A stretch of DNA of 64,000 bases from Nitrospinaceae bacterium (GCA_029261595.1 JAJDAZ010000056.1:1-64000); one strand, 5' to 3'. Positions 42,029 through 52,435 are shown, counted from the stretch's first letter. Program-made: numbers and translations. Notes: generated from the letters alone by a model not told the origin.

Positions 42029-42874
42029 TTAAACCAAATCCAGGGTCATGATGTGGCTGGCGCAGGAGGGGCCGGTTGCATTCCGGTTGGCTTTCAGGGT
42101 GAGTTTCTGACCGTCCTGGGCATTGTTTGGAAGCGTGAATTTGATCGGTCCGGTGGCGGACTTGAGCGTCCAGACTTTATCGGTTCCGATGGCCTGCTTT
42201 GGAATGCGGACTTTGTAATAGTAGGTTGCGGGAGCGGGCCTGGGTGATTCGCTTTCCGGCACATGAATATTCAAAAGCAGATCCCCGCGTCTTTTGGAGA
42301 ACATGCTTTTGTTGCCTTTTTCGGGTACGCGGATGAACATCTGGGTCCAGGGCCCCGGCGGAACTCTCACCTGAAAACTTTCATTGCCTTTTTTCACCCG
42401 GACGACATTGGAGTGGGACGGCAGTCGTTTTTTCAAAAATATATCTTTTCGGATGTCCAGGAGAAACAATTTTCTCTCCATTTCAAATAAGGTTGCGCCC
42501 ACCCCCCTGATTCGGCTCTCAGCATTTTCTATTGAGTGAGTTTTGCTGGCCGTAAACATCGGGGTGGGCTTTTTTCCTAAAGGCATGGCCGTCTGGGGAG
42601 CCTGAGATTCTGCCATGCCGGGTTTTTCTGCAAATATGTTTCTTGGTTTATTGGCGGCCTTACGGTGCGCGTTTTTTTGTAAGTTGAATTTGTGCCGCTT
42701 TTCCAGGGTTTTGTAGGCCTCGGAGATTTGCCGGAACCTTGTGGTCAGGCCGGGTTTGCCGGGGTGAATATCCGGATGGTATTTCTTGGCCAGGAAATGA
42801 TAGGACCTCTTCACTTCATTCCACTGGGAATCGGGCCCCACATTTAACGCTGTAAAACATTCGGATATTCTCAT
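42029..42874 (-). CDS. J-domain protein, CbpA-like without zinc fingers
   Basis: The 281-residue protein has an N-terminal J domain (residues about 1-60) with the essential HPD in KKYHPDIHPGKPG. It stimulates a DnaK-type ATPase. The linker (about 65-130) is unlike DnaJ: no cysteine zinc-binding domain follows. The C-terminal part (RVPPGPWTQMFIRVPEKGN, then LPNNAQDGQKLTLK) resembles DnaJ_C β-sheets. This is a second J protein beside the full dnaJ at 62.6 kb and may serve as a specialised co-chaperone. Confidence 0.8.
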   Translation of the reverse strand: MRISECFTALNVGPDSQWNEVKRSYHFLAKKYHPDIHPGKPGLTTRFRQISEAYKTLEKRHKFNLQKNAHRKAANKPRNIFAEKPGMAESQAPQTAMPLGKKPTPMFTASKTHSIENAESRIRGVGATLFEMERKLFLLDIRKDIFLKKRLPSHSNVVRVKKGNESFQVRVPPGPWTQMFIRVPEKGNKSMFSKRRGDLLLNIHVPESESPRPAPATYYYKVRIPKQAIGTDKVWTLKSATGPIKFTLPNNAQDGQKLTLKANRNATGPSCASHIMTLDLV

Positions 42875-43124
42875 TGCACTCTGAATCCTGGAAGTTGATA
42901 TCGTTTTCTGATGGATTCATATTGCTGGAGGGATGTTGAGATTCGGTCAAGGCTATGTTTCGGTTTAAAAAAAACCGGGAGGCTTCATTTTCCTTGAAAT
43001 TTTCTGGCCAATCATTGGACAGGAGTTTGTGACGGGATCATGACGATTCTGTGACACGAAGCCTATAGTATTGAAACAGGGCACTGCGGTGTTCCGCCAA
43101 AGCCTTCTAAGGAGATGAGGATCG

Positions 43125-43595
43125 ATGGTATCGAGCAATTTTATTAAAGGCATTTTTGTGGGAAGCATCCTGTTTCTGGCAAGTTTTGTTTTTGCAAATA
43201 CAGTACAGGCTTCGCCGCTTCATGAGGCCACCTTTGCCGGCGATGTGGAACTGGTGAGGCTATTGATCGAAAACGGGGCGGATGTGGATGACCGGGACGT
43301 TCAGGGGGTTACACCGCTGAACCTGGCCATTCGGGCGGGGCATGCGGATATCGCCAGGGTGCTGATCGCCAACGGCGCCGACGTCAACGCCCGGCCCGCA
43401 AGTGACGGCGGCGAAACCGTCGTCCCGCTGGATGTTTCCATCTATCTGGAGAGGGGAGTTGGGCGACCCCACGGGCGCGATCGTGGCAGGAAAGGATCTG
43501 ACCGGCCTGCCCATTCGTCATTCCCAAAACACGCCAAACCCGAAAAATTCCTTCCCGGCCATATTCCTTTTGGTCTTGATCCTAATTATCGCTAG
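43125..43595 (+). CDS. Exported ankyrin-repeat protein, C-terminus probably frameshifted
   Basis: A signal peptide (GIFVGSILFLASFVFANTVQA) is followed by ankyrin repeats: SPLHEATFAGDVELVRLLIE, NGADVDDRDVQGVTPLNLAI, RAGHADIARVLIANGADVNA. After LDVSIYLE the frame gives an Arg/Gly-rich, unlikely tail. Removing one G from the run at about 43455 would continue as LERELGDPTGAIVAGKDLTG, with coding-like third bases, and end at 43608 in a hydrophobic tail (FPAIFLLVLILIIARIVL). The true gene is probably 43125-43608 with a C-terminal membrane anchor. Confidence 0.7.
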   Translation: MVSSNFIKGIFVGSILFLASFVFANTVQASPLHEATFAGDVELVRLLIENGADVDDRDVQGVTPLNLAIRAGHADIARVLIANGADVNARPASDGGETVVPLDVSIYLERGVGRPHGRDRGRKGSDRPAHSSFPKHAKPEKFLPGHIPFGLDPNYR

Positions 43596-43643
43596 AATAG
43601 TCCTCTAATCAAACAACCCCTGTTCCGGTGAGGACATTCAATT

Positions 43644-44057
43644 ATGATCAAGTTTATCAAGGTGCTTAATACCGAGGATCTTCCAATCGGCAAATCCGCC
43701 ATTGTGTTGGTGGGGGATCAGGAGATTGCCGTTTTCAATTATAAAAAAGAATATTTTGCAGTGGCTAACAAGTGCCCGCATAAAGGCGGACCTTTAGGGG
43801 AAGGGCGGGTGCAGGAAGGGATTGTGGTCTGCCCGAATCACGAATGGCGATTCGAATTGAAAACCGGCAACAGCATGCAGAACCCGGAAATGAAATGCGG
43901 GGTCTATCCTGTGCGGGTTAAAGATGAAAAAATTTACGTCGGGTTCGATCAGAATAAGAAGAAAATTTATGGGAAAGAAGCTTCCGCCTTGCCGGCGTCC
44001 CTGAAATTCAAGATTCCCACGATTCAAAAACCCATCAACCCGGAAGAGGAGCTTTAG
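43644..44057 (+). CDS. Rieske [2Fe-2S] protein, NirD-like
   Basis: The 137-residue protein has a Rieske iron-sulphur site with ligands in KCPHKGGPLGEG (C-x-H) and VCPNHEWRFEL (C-x2-H), as in small Rieske ferredoxins and the NirD subunit of assimilatory nitrite reductase. The C-terminal 30 residues (KIYGKEASALPASLKFKIP) are an extension. It lacks a signal peptide, so it is cytoplasmic. No nitrite reductase large subunit is adjacent, so its partner is unknown. Confidence 0.85.
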   Translation: MIKFIKVLNTEDLPIGKSAIVLVGDQEIAVFNYKKEYFAVANKCPHKGGPLGEGRVQEGIVVCPNHEWRFELKTGNSMQNPEMKCGVYPVRVKDEKIYVGFDQNKKKIYGKEASALPASLKFKIPTIQKPINPEEEL

Positions 44058-44093
44058 TGGCGAGGCGCTTTACGCGCGGCAGGAAAATCGGGT

Positions 44094-44531
44094 TTAACCC
44101 GTGAGGCCGTCGTCCTCGATTTCCACCCACTTGGGGTCCCCGTGGGTTTTATAGTTTTGCGTACCCGCGTAGGTTCCTTCGTAGTAAATATTTACCTTAA
44201 ATTTTCCGCCGCCATAATTTTCTGCGATAAAAGGAACCGGGTCTTCTATTTCGATCAACTCCGTTGTCATAAATTTCCCGACCAATTTAAATTCCATTCC
44301 CATTCCTGATGGAAGTAATACAAAAAATTTTAAGTTGGTCTCATGCAGGAATCCCAGCATATCTTTTTTCATAAGTTCCTTGTCGTACACCGGTCCATAT
44401 TTCTGCCGTGACCGCAGTTTTAAAAAATCTTCCAGCAAATTATAAAACCACCAGTTTTCTTCTTTACGCTTATCATGCAAAAAAGGGTATTCTACGAACC
44501 CGTATTTGTTGATAAATGGTTTTTTAGCCAT
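44094..44531 (-). CDS. Hypothetical protein
   Basis: The 145-residue protein has a strong AAGGAG box before its ATG. It is mixed helix/strand with WWFYNLLEDFLKLRSRQKYG and a β-rich end (FKVNIYYEGTYAGTQNYK). No signal peptide, membrane segment or known motif is seen. It is convergent with the Rieske gene and divergent from the methyltransferase gene. Confidence 0.6.
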   Translation of the reverse strand: MAKKPFINKYGFVEYPFLHDKRKEENWWFYNLLEDFLKLRSRQKYGPVYDKELMKKDMLGFLHETNLKFFVLLPSGMGMEFKLVGKFMTTELIEIEDPVPFIAENYGGGKFKVNIYYEGTYAGTQNYKTHGDPKWVEIEDDGLTG

Positions 44532-44631
44532 TAAACTTTCTCCTTATTGGAACCATTTCAAACTTCCCGTATTATATTCAGTTGCAAAACCAGACACAAG
44601 GCGCTTTGAGTAAACAGAGTGAAATGGAAGA

Positions 44632-45372
44632 ATGTTTGATAAATTTTATCAGTTGAATTATTGGCGGTTTGGGTTTCAATCCAAATTGTACGACCTGTTG
44701 ACTCCTGAAGCCTATTGGGAGTCGGCGCGCCGGTGTGTCCAGAGTGTGCCGGTGAAAAAAGGCCAGGTGCTTCTGGATGTCGGGTGTGGCTCCGGAGTTT
44801 TGATCGACTGTATGGAAGATCAACTGGCATTCGGATTGAAGTATCTGGGGACAGATATTCAACTCTCAGGGCTGGTCCGGGCCCAGAAAAAGGCCGAAAA
44901 ACACAGGGACTGGGGAACGGCTTTGTTCCAGGCTGATTTCACGCATCCTCTGTCGGTAAAGAAGGGGTCTGTGGATATCATCACGGCGCATTTTTCGCTT
45001 TATACCATAGCCGATCGTGAGAGCCGGAAAAAAATATTGTCCGGTTTGGTGGAAACCCTGAAACCCCGTGGGTTGATGGTGATCGTCAACCCATCCAGGG
45101 AATACTCTGCCATCAAAATCATCGGAGAAAGCGTGCAATGGGCGAGGGAGCGAAACGGAATTTTGTCTGCCTGGGCAAGAGCCCTGGTGTTATACCCATT
45201 TACCTACTTGCTCGGTTTGAGATTTATTGAAAAACAATTGAAAGCGGACCATTGGCATGCGTTCGGTTTTGCGGAAATGTGCGAGGAGATGGAAGAGGCG
45301 GGGTTGTCGGTGGTGCATTCAGAATCGGTTTATGCCGGCTGTGCGCATCTGGTCACCGGCCGTAAGGCGTAG
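44632..45372 (+). CDS. Class I SAM-dependent methyltransferase
   Basis: The 246-residue protein shows the SAM-binding motif I LLDVGCGSGVLID at residues about 45-57, motif II acidic residue in LGTDIQLSG, and motif IV region VDIITAHFSLYTIADRES. The C-terminal half has hydrophobic stretches (ARALVLYPFTYLLGLRFI) that may bind a lipid or small hydrophobic substrate. The substrate cannot be told from the sequence. It is encoded 101 bases from the hypothetical gene transcribed away from it. Confidence 0.85.
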   Translation: MFDKFYQLNYWRFGFQSKLYDLLTPEAYWESARRCVQSVPVKKGQVLLDVGCGSGVLIDCMEDQLAFGLKYLGTDIQLSGLVRAQKKAEKHRDWGTALFQADFTHPLSVKKGSVDIITAHFSLYTIADRESRKKILSGLVETLKPRGLMVIVNPSREYSAIKIIGESVQWARERNGILSAWARALVLYPFTYLLGLRFIEKQLKADHWHAFGFAEMCEEMEEAGLSVVHSESVYAGCAHLVTGRKA

Positions 45373-45511
45373 GCTCCATCGACTGGAACCGTTGACGGGT
45401 CTCAGAGGATTGTGGTGACGAAGGAAAGGGAGGTAATTTGATCGGCAGTTGATATAATGCGGCCTGGTTTTTATTGGAGAAGTTTTTCATTACTTTCGAT
45501 TTGAGAGACCC

Positions 45512-46825
45512 ATGTCAGAAAATAACATTGATTTTAAGATAGTAGGAATAGGGGCGCTGGTCTGTCTTTTTGTATTGCCCGCCGGCTGGACACCGGCCTT
45601 TGCCGTGTCGGATCTCGACACGTCCGTTTTTGATACTTTGTCCAAGCCAAGGGTCACTGAGGAAAGTGGCTCCGACTATGAAAATCCTCCTCTCCTTGAT
45701 GCCAGCGAATATTTGCCACCCAAACTGTTCAAAAGCAAGTATCACCGGGTGGATGAGGACATAGATACTTTTGGATTCACCAACAGCTATCGGATCAATA
45801 CAAAATATTTCATTATGGATGTGCAGGGCGATGACTTCCTCCGCAAACGGGTGCAGGAGGTACACGCCCTGGCGGTTTTGGATAAAATCAAACAGACGGA
45901 TGAATTCGGCAAAGCCGTAAAAAATGCCGCGACCGCTCCATTCTCCTTTGCGAAAAATCTCGTGACCAGCCCTGTGGATACGGTGACGAGCGTGCCTAAG
46001 GGTTTGTGGCGTTACATGACCCGGGTCGGGGAAATGGTCCAGGGAAACCGGGAGGAAGTGGAAGACAATGTGGGGGAAGAATTGGTGGGCTTTTCCGAAG
46101 ACAAACGCCAACTGGCCTACCGGCTGGGAGTCGATGTGTATTCAACCAATCAAACTCTGCAAAGCGAATTGAACCGGGTGTCATGGGCGATTTTCAGCGG
46201 GGGGTTTACCGTGTCGCTGGCGATGACACCCGTCAGGTTTTTGAGCCTCACCGAAACTTCGTCGCGAATGAACGAGGTCGTGCGGGATTATGCGCCGGAA
46301 GATCTTCGCAAATTAAACCGGAAAAAACTTCAAAAGATGGTATCCAGGGAGATTTTGATAAAAAAGTTTCTGGAACATCCTTACTACTCCCCCAGGCATG
46401 AAACGATCCTGGTGGAAGCGCTTTACGGGATGGAGGGAACCAGGGACATCGATAAATTTATTTACCGCGCCAACACCGCAGCATCGATAGAAGATGCTTT
46501 CCTGTTTCAACGAATAGCAGAACTTCTCAGGGAGTACCATGAGAACATCACTCCCCTAAGAAAAATTGTCATCGGCCCGACCCGTGGAATGCCGATGGCG
46601 GTCACGAAGGACAACAAACTGGTCATGGCCCTGCTTGTGGACTATGGAGTTTGGTCACGTTCTGCGGCGGAATGGATCACTCAATTGGCCAGGGCCAATA
46701 AACGAGTGGACCCGAACCGAAAGATTGAACTCTGGATAACCGGCACCTTGTCCGACGTGGCTAAAGAGGAATTGGAATTCCTCGATATTTCCGTGACCGA
46801 AAAAGCCTTTGACCGTTTCAAATGA
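45512..46825 (+). CDS. Large exported protein of unknown function
   Basis: A signal peptide (VGIGALVCLFVLPAGWTPAFA) precedes about 410 mature residues without a known domain. The N-terminal part contains SVPKGLWRYMTRVGEMVQGN, amphipathic helices follow, and the last 130 residues form a helix-strand region (TPLRKIVIGPTRGMPMAVTK, IELWITGTLSDVAKEELEF). It may be periplasmic or secreted. No operon partner is apparent. Confidence 0.65.
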   Translation: MSENNIDFKIVGIGALVCLFVLPAGWTPAFAVSDLDTSVFDTLSKPRVTEESGSDYENPPLLDASEYLPPKLFKSKYHRVDEDIDTFGFTNSYRINTKYFIMDVQGDDFLRKRVQEVHALAVLDKIKQTDEFGKAVKNAATAPFSFAKNLVTSPVDTVTSVPKGLWRYMTRVGEMVQGNREEVEDNVGEELVGFSEDKRQLAYRLGVDVYSTNQTLQSELNRVSWAIFSGGFTVSLAMTPVRFLSLTETSSRMNEVVRDYAPEDLRKLNRKKLQKMVSREILIKKFLEHPYYSPRHETILVEALYGMEGTRDIDKFIYRANTAASIEDAFLFQRIAELLREYHENITPLRKIVIGPTRGMPMAVTKDNKLVMALLVDYGVWSRSAAEWITQLARANKRVDPNRKIELWITGTLSDVAKEELEFLDISVTEKAFDRFK

Positions 46826-46863
46826 TTGGGACGGGCAACCTCCCTTTTATAACCTAACTCGTT

Positions 46864-46940
46864 TTACAGCCCGGCATCTTTTTTCAAGGCCGCCGCTTTG
46901 TCGGTTTTTTCCCAGGTGAACTCTTTTTCGGTTCTGCCAA
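46864..46940 (-). repeat. Displaced copy of the metK 3' end
   Basis: These 77 bases match the end of metK (48263-48339) at 75 positions and encode the same 24 C-terminal residues ([20 protein letters not shown]... to the stop). The two differences are Leu CTG/TTG exchanges, so the peptide is unchanged. There is no start codon or metK body here. Confidence 0.92.
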
Positions 46941-46943
46941 TTT

Positions 46944-48077
46944 CTACATCAGAGGGGGAGGAAGCAAACTGTAAAGTCTTTTCATGGCAAAGGGCGACAA
47001 TATCGTCGTTAAAGCGATCACCACAACCATACCGGCATAAACCTCGTTATTGAGGATACCGCTTCCCCGTCCCAATTCCGCGAAGATGAGCCCCACTTCA
47101 CCGCGCGGAATCATGGCGGTGCCTATGATCCATCGGGTTGGCCAAGGTTCGCGGATGAGCCAGGGCCCTGCCAGTTTTCCGACAATCGCGACAATCATGA
47201 GTGCCATTGAAAAGACCCAAATAAATGGGGAACTCCAATCGATCTCGCGCAGGTTCAATGACAGGCCGACCATTACAAAGAAAATTGGCGTGAACAAGTG
47301 GATGATCGGCTTCATTTCTGTCTCAATGTGCTCGGCGAAGGAGGGGTCTGCATGCAATGCTGTGCCGAATGGTAAAAAGAAACGCCTCGATAAAGCCAGA
47401 CCTGCCGCGAAACCACCCAGCAACTCCGGGGCCCCCATAGAATGGGCCAGCCAGGCGAAGAAAAGCACCAGGGAGACGATCGTTGTGGGAATCAGGCCGG
47501 GAATCTCTGTGGTCGTATTGATGTGCTTGATGATAGCGGACATCAGCTTGGCCGCGATGGGGGCGAGGATGAAGAAAGCCCCCACGAACATAATTACCTT
47601 GCCGGCATTTCCCAGGGTCACACCGCCGCCAATGGAGAATTCATAAAGCAGTGCCAGCAGGACGACGCCCATAACATCATCCAGAATCGCTGCGCCCAAT
47701 ATTACCTGGCCCTCCGGGGCGTGGTGGCGTTTGAGGTCGGTGAGCACGCGGGCGGTGACCCCAATACTGGTTGCTGTGAGCGTTCCGCCAACAAAGAGGG
47801 ATGTCAGCAACGAGAGTTTGAATACCCAATATCCTACGCTGAACCCCAGCAGGAGTGGAAAACCAAAACCTGCCAGAGCCACCACTAATGACTTTGGGCC
47901 TGCCCGCACCAATCGCCGGGGATCGGTCTCCAAACCTACCTCGAACAGAAGCAGGATGATACCGATTTCCGCCATGAGCTTGACCGCTTCAATGGGTTCG
48001 ATCCAGCCCAGTAGGCTCGGCCCTAATACCACTCCTGCCAGCAACTCGCCTATGACAGAGGGCGCATTGAGCTTCAA
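46944..48077 (-). CDS. Kef-type cation/proton antiporter (CPA2)
   Basis: The protein from TTG 48077 is 377 residues with about 11 membrane helices, an N-terminal SVIGELLAGVVLGPSLLGW motif typical of the Na+/H+ exchanger (CPA2) domain, and the later GAAILDDVMGVVLLA helix with the acidic pair (DD). It exchanges K+ or Na+ for H+ across the inner membrane. The TTG start would remove the first helix; the frame is open upstream and encodes VIETHDFFLILLIILLTARV, a normal first helix, but has no ATG, GTG or TTG. An ACG at 48155 sits just after an AGGGGA box, so the real start may be changed or non-standard. It has no C-terminal TrkA-N domain. Confidence 0.85.
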   Translation of the reverse strand: MKLNAPSVIGELLAGVVLGPSLLGWIEPIEAVKLMAEIGIILLLFEVGLETDPRRLVRAGPKSLVVALAGFGFPLLLGFSVGYWVFKLSLLTSLFVGGTLTATSIGVTARVLTDLKRHHAPEGQVILGAAILDDVMGVVLLALLYEFSIGGGVTLGNAGKVIMFVGAFFILAPIAAKLMSAIIKHINTTTEIPGLIPTTIVSLVLFFAWLAHSMGAPELLGGFAAGLALSRRFFLPFGTALHADPSFAEHIETEMKPIIHLFTPIFFVMVGLSLNLREIDWSSPFIWVFSMALMIVAIVGKLAGPWLIREPWPTRWIIGTAMIPRGEVGLIFAELGRGSGILNNEVYAGMVVVIALTTILSPFAMKRLYSLLPPPLM

Positions 48078-48262
48078 GGCCAGCTCCGCGAATACCCGGG
48101 CGGTTAGAAGGATGATCAGTAGAATTAGAAAAAAATCGTGGGTTTCTATGACCGTTGTTCCCCTATCGCTTTGCAGGCACGCAAGGCATCTTTCAAATCA
48201 TCATTGCTCTATTATAAAACCAGTTTCTTGCGAAATGTGAATATGGGTTGGTTCAGGTTTTA

Positions 48263-49423
<1,161 letters not shown>

Positions 49424-49576
49424 TAAAATGTCCTCTGGGAATGAATGATATTAAATTTTAAATGCTGATGGATTTTTTTTTAGTTTTTCCCCACTGCCAC
49501 TAGCTATTGGAGCACCGGTTAAAAATTGTTTTACGGCAGGGCCGCGGATTTGGCAAATCAAAAAAACTGATACCAA

Positions 49577-51361
49577 TCAAATCTGGTTTTCTACGGGTAG
49601 AAACTTTTCCTCAAACGTCGTGTCACGGTCAAAATCGGAAGGAAACCTCGTTTGCATTTCCGATAATATAAAGCTGTTGATTTTTTCTGTGGATGTGAGA
49701 CTGAGTGCATGATCCGCGATTTGCTTTGACTCTTCCAGGCTGATTTTCCGGATAATTTTTTTTACTTTTGGAATGGAGTGAACCTCCATGCTTAGTTCTC
49801 CTTGATTCCCCAATCCCAGAAGAACCGCCGTCGCCAGCGGGTCTCCCCCCATTTCTCCACAGATGGACACTTCTTTTCCGGAATCCTGCCCGGCCTTGAA
49901 GATCCCCTTCAACGTTTTAAGAACTGCAGGATGAAATGGCTGATACAGCGACGCCATACTTTCATTGGTGCGGTCCACCGCCAGCAGGTATTGGATCAGG
50001 TCATTGGTCCCGACGCTGATGAAGTCGGCGACTTCGAGCAAATGTTCGACGCAAATCGCCGCCGCCGGAGTTTCCACCATGGCGCCTACAAGGATATCCT
50101 CCTTGAACGGGATTTGCTGTTTTTTCAGGTCGTCTTTGGCAGTTTGCAGAAGTTCATTGGCTTCGACGAATTCTTCCACAGAAGAAATCATTGGGTAGAG
50201 AATCCGGATATCCCCGTACAGGCTTGCCCGCAGTATGGCTTTTAGCTGATGAATAAAGACCCCTGGGTCCGACAGCGACAAACGGATTCCCCGGAGTCCC
50301 AATGCCGGGTTATTCTCAGGCTCGCCCTCTATACCTTCAATTTGCTTATCCATACCAATGTCCAGAGTACGGATGACAACGGGCAACGGTTCTATTCCCT
50401 GCGCCAGTTTTTTAAAGTTTTCGTATAACTCATTTTCTGTGGGAGGGGTTTTCGACATAAGATAGAGAAACTCGGTCCGGTAAAGTCCGATTCCTTCGGC
50501 GCCGAATTTTCTTAGGGATTTTAACTCGTCGGGCGATTCGATATTGGCCATGAGTTTAACATGAGTCCCATCCAGTGTTTTCGCCGGTTGATGGATGTTT
50601 TCCAGGAGTTTCTGCTCATAACTGCGGTAATTATCCTGCTTTTTCCGATAATGTTTGAGCTGTTCGTCTGACGGGTTGATGATGACGTGACCGTCGATGG
50701 CGTCGATTATTATTTGTTCTCCGGTGTTCACTTTAGCGGTCAGGTCCTTGACACCGCTGACCAGCGGCGTTCCCAATGCCGAGGCGAAAATGGCAACGTG
50801 TGAAGTTTTGCCTCCCACTTCAGTGGCCATCCCCAATACCAGGTTTTTCGGCATCGCCATGGTATCGGACGGGCTTAAGGTGTGAGAAACCAGAATCACC
50901 GGTTCGTCTATTTCGGAAAGTTTTTCCTGACTGTGACCGATCAGGTTGCGGATGATTCCATGGACCACCAGGTCCAGGTCGTCCTGCTTGCCTTTCAGGT
51001 AGTCGTCATTCATATTGTTGAAGAGCTTGGTGAACTTGCCCAAAGTTTCAGTCAAAGCCCATTCCGCATTCAACTTATTAATTTTTATGTTTTCAATGGT
51101 GTCATTGACGATGACTTCGTCTTCCAGCAGGAGGGTGTAGGTGTCTAGAATGACGGCGTACTTGTCCGCTACTTTGCTGGCCCGTTGTTTGATCTCCTGC
51201 AACTGCTTTTTGGATTTTTCGATGGCTTGCCGGAATCGCTTGATTTCATCATCCACTTTTCCTGCATCCAGTTTTTGCTTGAGAATGCAGAACTTGGAGC
51301 TGTCGAGAAGGTAAACTTTCCCGATGGCCACTCCCTTGGATAATGATATTCCCTTAAGCAC
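49577..51361 (-). CDS. ptsI: PTS enzyme I
   Basis: Transfers phosphate from phosphoenolpyruvate to HPr. The 594-residue protein has the phosphorylated histidine at about residue 188 in GGKTSHVAIFASALGTP, the swivelling domain, and the C-terminal PEP-binding site (LYRTEFLYL, VGTNDLIQY, CGEMGGDP). It lacks the N-terminal GAF domain of PtsP, although with EIIA-Ntr and RpoN it probably works in a nitrogen-type PTS. No HPr (ptsH) gene lies between it and ptsN, so HPr must be elsewhere. Confidence 0.93.
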   Translation of the reverse strand: MLKGISLSKGVAIGKVYLLDSSKFCILKQKLDAGKVDDEIKRFRQAIEKSKKQLQEIKQRASKVADKYAVILDTYTLLLEDEVIVNDTIENIKINKLNAEWALTETLGKFTKLFNNMNDDYLKGKQDDLDLVVHGIIRNLIGHSQEKLSEIDEPVILVSHTLSPSDTMAMPKNLVLGMATEVGGKTSHVAIFASALGTPLVSGVKDLTAKVNTGEQIIIDAIDGHVIINPSDEQLKHYRKKQDNYRSYEQKLLENIHQPAKTLDGTHVKLMANIESPDELKSLRKFGAEGIGLYRTEFLYLMSKTPPTENELYENFKKLAQGIEPLPVVIRTLDIGMDKQIEGIEGEPENNPALGLRGIRLSLSDPGVFIHQLKAILRASLYGDIRILYPMISSVEEFVEANELLQTAKDDLKKQQIPFKEDILVGAMVETPAAAICVEHLLEVADFISVGTNDLIQYLLAVDRTNESMASLYQPFHPAVLKTLKGIFKAGQDSGKEVSICGEMGGDPLATAVLLGLGNQGELSMEVHSIPKVKKIIRKISLEESKQIADHALSLTSTEKINSFILSEMQTRFPSDFDRDTTFEEKFLPVENQI

Positions 51362-51502
51362 TTGAATGGACCTCTGGAAAACCGGCGCCCCGCCGGGTTT
51401 TATGGATTCGTTCGATGGGAATGTCAGGAATCATTGGTTTCCCTCCACCGCGAGACTTCTGGCAGGCTCCGGATTTTTTTCGAAGGTTGGTACAAATCTG
51501 AT

Positions 51503-51967
51503 TCAGATAAATTTGGCATCCTCATCCAGCAGATGGGTGTATATTTCATTTTCATCCTGAGACTTCAGGATGTTGTCGCGCAGGTCCTTGTTTTTCAGAA
51601 GTCTGGCGATTCGCGCCAGGGCCTTCAAATGATGGCCCGTTGAATGGGTCGGTGCCACCACCAGACAGACATAATGCACGGGTTTTTTGTCGAGAGAGTC
51701 GAACTCGATCCCTTCCCTGGATCGTCCGAACAGGGTCAGTATCTGGTCGATTTGTTCTGACTTCGCGTGTGGAATGGCAACGTTTTCCCCGATTCCGGTA
51801 CTGCCCAGTTTTTCTCGGTCTATGAGTGCTGAATGGAGAGCCTCTTTATCTTTAATGGCTCCATTTTTTTCCAGGAAATCGGTCAATTCTAAAAGAACAC
51901 TGGCTTTGTCTTTTCCGGTTAAATTGGCGATGATGAAATCCTTTTTAAGAATCTCGCTTATTTTCAT
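51503..51967 (-). CDS. ptsN: EIIA-Ntr phosphocarrier
   Basis: The 154-residue IIA-Ntr protein carries its phosphorylation site at His67 in GENVAIPHAKS. The family regulates potassium uptake, nitrogen and carbon balance through protein contacts rather than sugar transport. It is in the classic rpoN cluster: lptB, rpoN, hpf, ptsN. ptsI lies downstream after a 141-base gap that would normally hold hprK, rapZ or ptsH. Confidence 0.95.
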   Translation of the reverse strand: MKISEILKKDFIIANLTGKDKASVLLELTDFLEKNGAIKDKEALHSALIDREKLGSTGIGENVAIPHAKSEQIDQILTLFGRSREGIEFDSLDKKPVHYVCLVVAPTHSTGHHLKALARIARLLKNKDLRDNILKSQDENEIYTHLLDEDAKFI

Positions 51968-52009
51968 GAGACGGGTCTTACTTTTTTAGAAGTGAATGGG
52001 GTGGACGCT

Positions 52010-52339
52010 TTATTCGTATAGTTTGTTTTTTTCGGCGGCGGCCTGCTTGATTCTTATATCTTTCGCCCGGTCCTTATGTTTGCGCAATTGTTTTTCGATT
52101 TTGACTAAAGCGTTGTCCATGGCGGTATAAAGGTCATTGGTTTCTTCTTCGCTATGCACGGTAAACCCTTTTGTTTTGACAGTGATTTCTGCAAAGTGCC
52201 TGTGTTTTTCAACGGAAAGTGCGACATGAACGTCGGCTTTTTCACCCAGGCCCTGAATGGTTTTTTGCATCTTGTTTTGCAGATGGTCGTTGATGGCATC
52301 TGTGATTTCAATATTTCTTCCAGTAACGGTCAATTTCAT
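52010..52339 (-). CDS. hpf: Ribosome hibernation promoting factor
   Basis: A short-form HPF of about 109 residues that inactivates ribosomes in stationary phase. The ATG at 52339 (MKLTVTGRNIEITDAINDHL) follows GGAG and matches the family start; a start at 52360 would add seven unlikely residues. The usual YfiA/HPF core is visible in EITVKTKGFTVHSEEETNDL, DLYTAMDNALVKIEKQLRKH. It lacks the C-terminal dimerisation domain of long HPF, so ribosome pairing would need another factor. Confidence 0.94.
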   Translation of the reverse strand: MKLTVTGRNIEITDAINDHLQNKMQKTIQGLGEKADVHVALSVEKHRHFAEITVKTKGFTVHSEEETNDLYTAMDNALVKIEKQLRKHKDRAKDIRIKQAAAEKNKLYE

Positions 52340-52435
52340 GGGTTCACTCCTGAGTATCAAAATTCAAACTTTTCAGACAGGGCCTTCTATTTAACTAGAT
52401 AGTGAAGAGGATTTAAGCAGGGAATAGGCGTGTAG

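Larger units (their letters stand above)
46864..48262 (-). mobile_element. Single-gene insert at the metK 3' end
   Basis: Direct copies of the metK 3' end lie at 46864-46940 and 48263-48339, a period of 1399 bases. The interval contains one gene, a Kef-type antiporter, read in the same direction as metK and ending 3 bases before the displaced copy. No integrase or transposase is present. The arrangement mirrors the tRNA-Met insert at 16.8-18.6 kb. It could be a site-specific insertion that supplies a new gene end, or a duplication made by recombination. Confidence 0.6.

Noticed and set aside
49424-49576. Possible SAM riboswitch before metK
   Set aside because: The 150 bases lack the conserved core and paired helices of SAM-I, SAM-II or SAM-III leaders.
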